Source: SHLQ01 sp047638715 (GTDB lineage Bacteria; Actinomycetota; Acidimicrobiia; Acidimicrobiales; SHLQ01). From it: a stretch of 13,651 nucleotides of DNA. Made by a program: the position numbers and the translations under genes. Shown piece after piece: positions 13,402 through 13,651 of this stretch (positions are counted from its first letter, which is position 1; each line of letters begins with the position of its first letter). The notes beneath the pieces were generated by a model. It was not told the origin of the DNA, ran no database searches, and saw only the letters and a program-made list of their open reading frames with translations. Location: positions 1 through 13,651 of the forward strand of contig JBLIMK010000098.1 in the NCBI GenBank assembly GCA_047638715.1, read 5' to 3'.

Positions 13402-13651
13402 TCATTCGTCGTTTCGCCATTTCCGGCCAGGCATGTGGTTGTAGATCGATGCGACGATTCCGCCGTCGACGACGAGCGCGGTCGAGGTGACCCAGCTCGA
13501 ATCTTCCGACGCTAGATACAACGCTGCCGAAGCAACATCGGCCGGCTGTCCGATTCGCCCGAGTGGTGTGACCGCTGTTCGTCCCGCTCTGATCTCGGGA
13601 TCCTGGAGGTAGGCGGTGAGCGGTGTCTCGACGTGCCCGGGGCAGATCGCG
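13402..13651 (-). CDS. Short-chain dehydrogenase/reductase, C-terminal part (5' end beyond window)
   Basis: The minus strand is open from the window edge (first full codon at 13650) to TGA at 13402-13404 and encodes the last 82 residues of a short-chain dehydrogenase. The frame begins AICPGHVETPL, the segment after the catalytic YxxxK. It continues TPLGRIGQPADVASAALYLAS, SSWVTSTALVVDGGI, a textbook SDR C-terminus, and ends IYNHMPGRKWRNDE. Family members are NAD(P)-dependent cytosolic oxidoreductases of alcohols or ketones; the cofactor motif and catalytic residues lie outside the window. It is upstream of the cyclase gene and probably cotranscribed with it. Confidence 0.88.
   Translation of the reverse strand, partial: AICPGHVETPLTAYLQDPEIRAGRTAVTPLGRIGQPADVASAALYLASEDSSWVTSTALVVDGGIVASIYNHMPGRKWRNDE

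Overview
The window reads as a moderately GC-rich bacterial chromosome segment. GTG, TTG-like and CTG start codons, an acidic low-complexity linker after the lipoprotein cysteine of the binding protein, and the mix of gene families suggest a free-living, probably aquatic actinobacterium of the Acidimicrobiia type. That placement is inference from style only. No rRNA, tRNA, mobile element or CRISPR array was seen, and no stretch over 300 bases lacks a gene.

Layout. (1) 2-862, plus strand: C-terminal part of a TorA/DorA/BisC-type molybdopterin oxidoreductase, cut by the window edge. (2) 884-1972, minus: a zinc-dependent medium-chain dehydrogenase. (3) 2039-6633, plus: a tight five-gene run of a peroxiredoxin-like protein, an AhpD/CMD-family protein with an in-frame UGA, a second CMD-family protein lacking the redox motif, a medium-chain dehydrogenase, and a phytoene-desaturase/PYROXD2-like FAD oxidoreductase. 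(4) 6657-7532, minus: an EamA/DMT-type transporter. (5) 7725-12684, plus: a complete branched-chain-amino-acid-type ABC importer in the order permease, permease, binding lipoprotein, ATPase, ATPase. (6) 12693-13651, minus: a kynurenine-formamidase-like cyclase and, upstream of it, the C-terminal part of a short-chain dehydrogenase that runs off the window.

The most notable observation is the gene at 2744-3403. Its reading frame is interrupted once, by TGA at 2987-2989. This falls exactly where the second cysteine of the AhpD-type CxxC redox motif should be (C79-N-Y-UGA82). The same frame then continues for 137 conserved codons without a shift. Beginning 13 nt after the UGA there is a perfect 7-bp hairpin with a G-first loop, and the loop starts 20 nt after the UGA, which fits the known geometry of bacterial SECIS elements. 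The simplest reading is a selenoprotein: an AhpD-like protein with selenocysteine at the reactive position. Its neighbours are a peroxiredoxin-like protein with a CPFC motif and a tandem paralogue in which the same two positions are Asp and Phe. Together they look like a selenium-dependent variant of an AhpC/AhpD-type redox couple tied to a dehydrogenase/oxidase operon.

The rest looks like an import-and-oxidise cluster: a Liv-type importer beside two medium-chain dehydrogenases, an FAD oxidoreductase, a cyclase-type hydrolase and a short-chain dehydrogenase. The substrate cannot be read from the sequence. Secondary oddities are a probable CTG start for the first ATPase gene, a 12-bp perfect inverted repeat inside that gene, two operator-like dyads upstream of the importer, and a dehydrogenase that lacks its catalytic-zinc cysteine.
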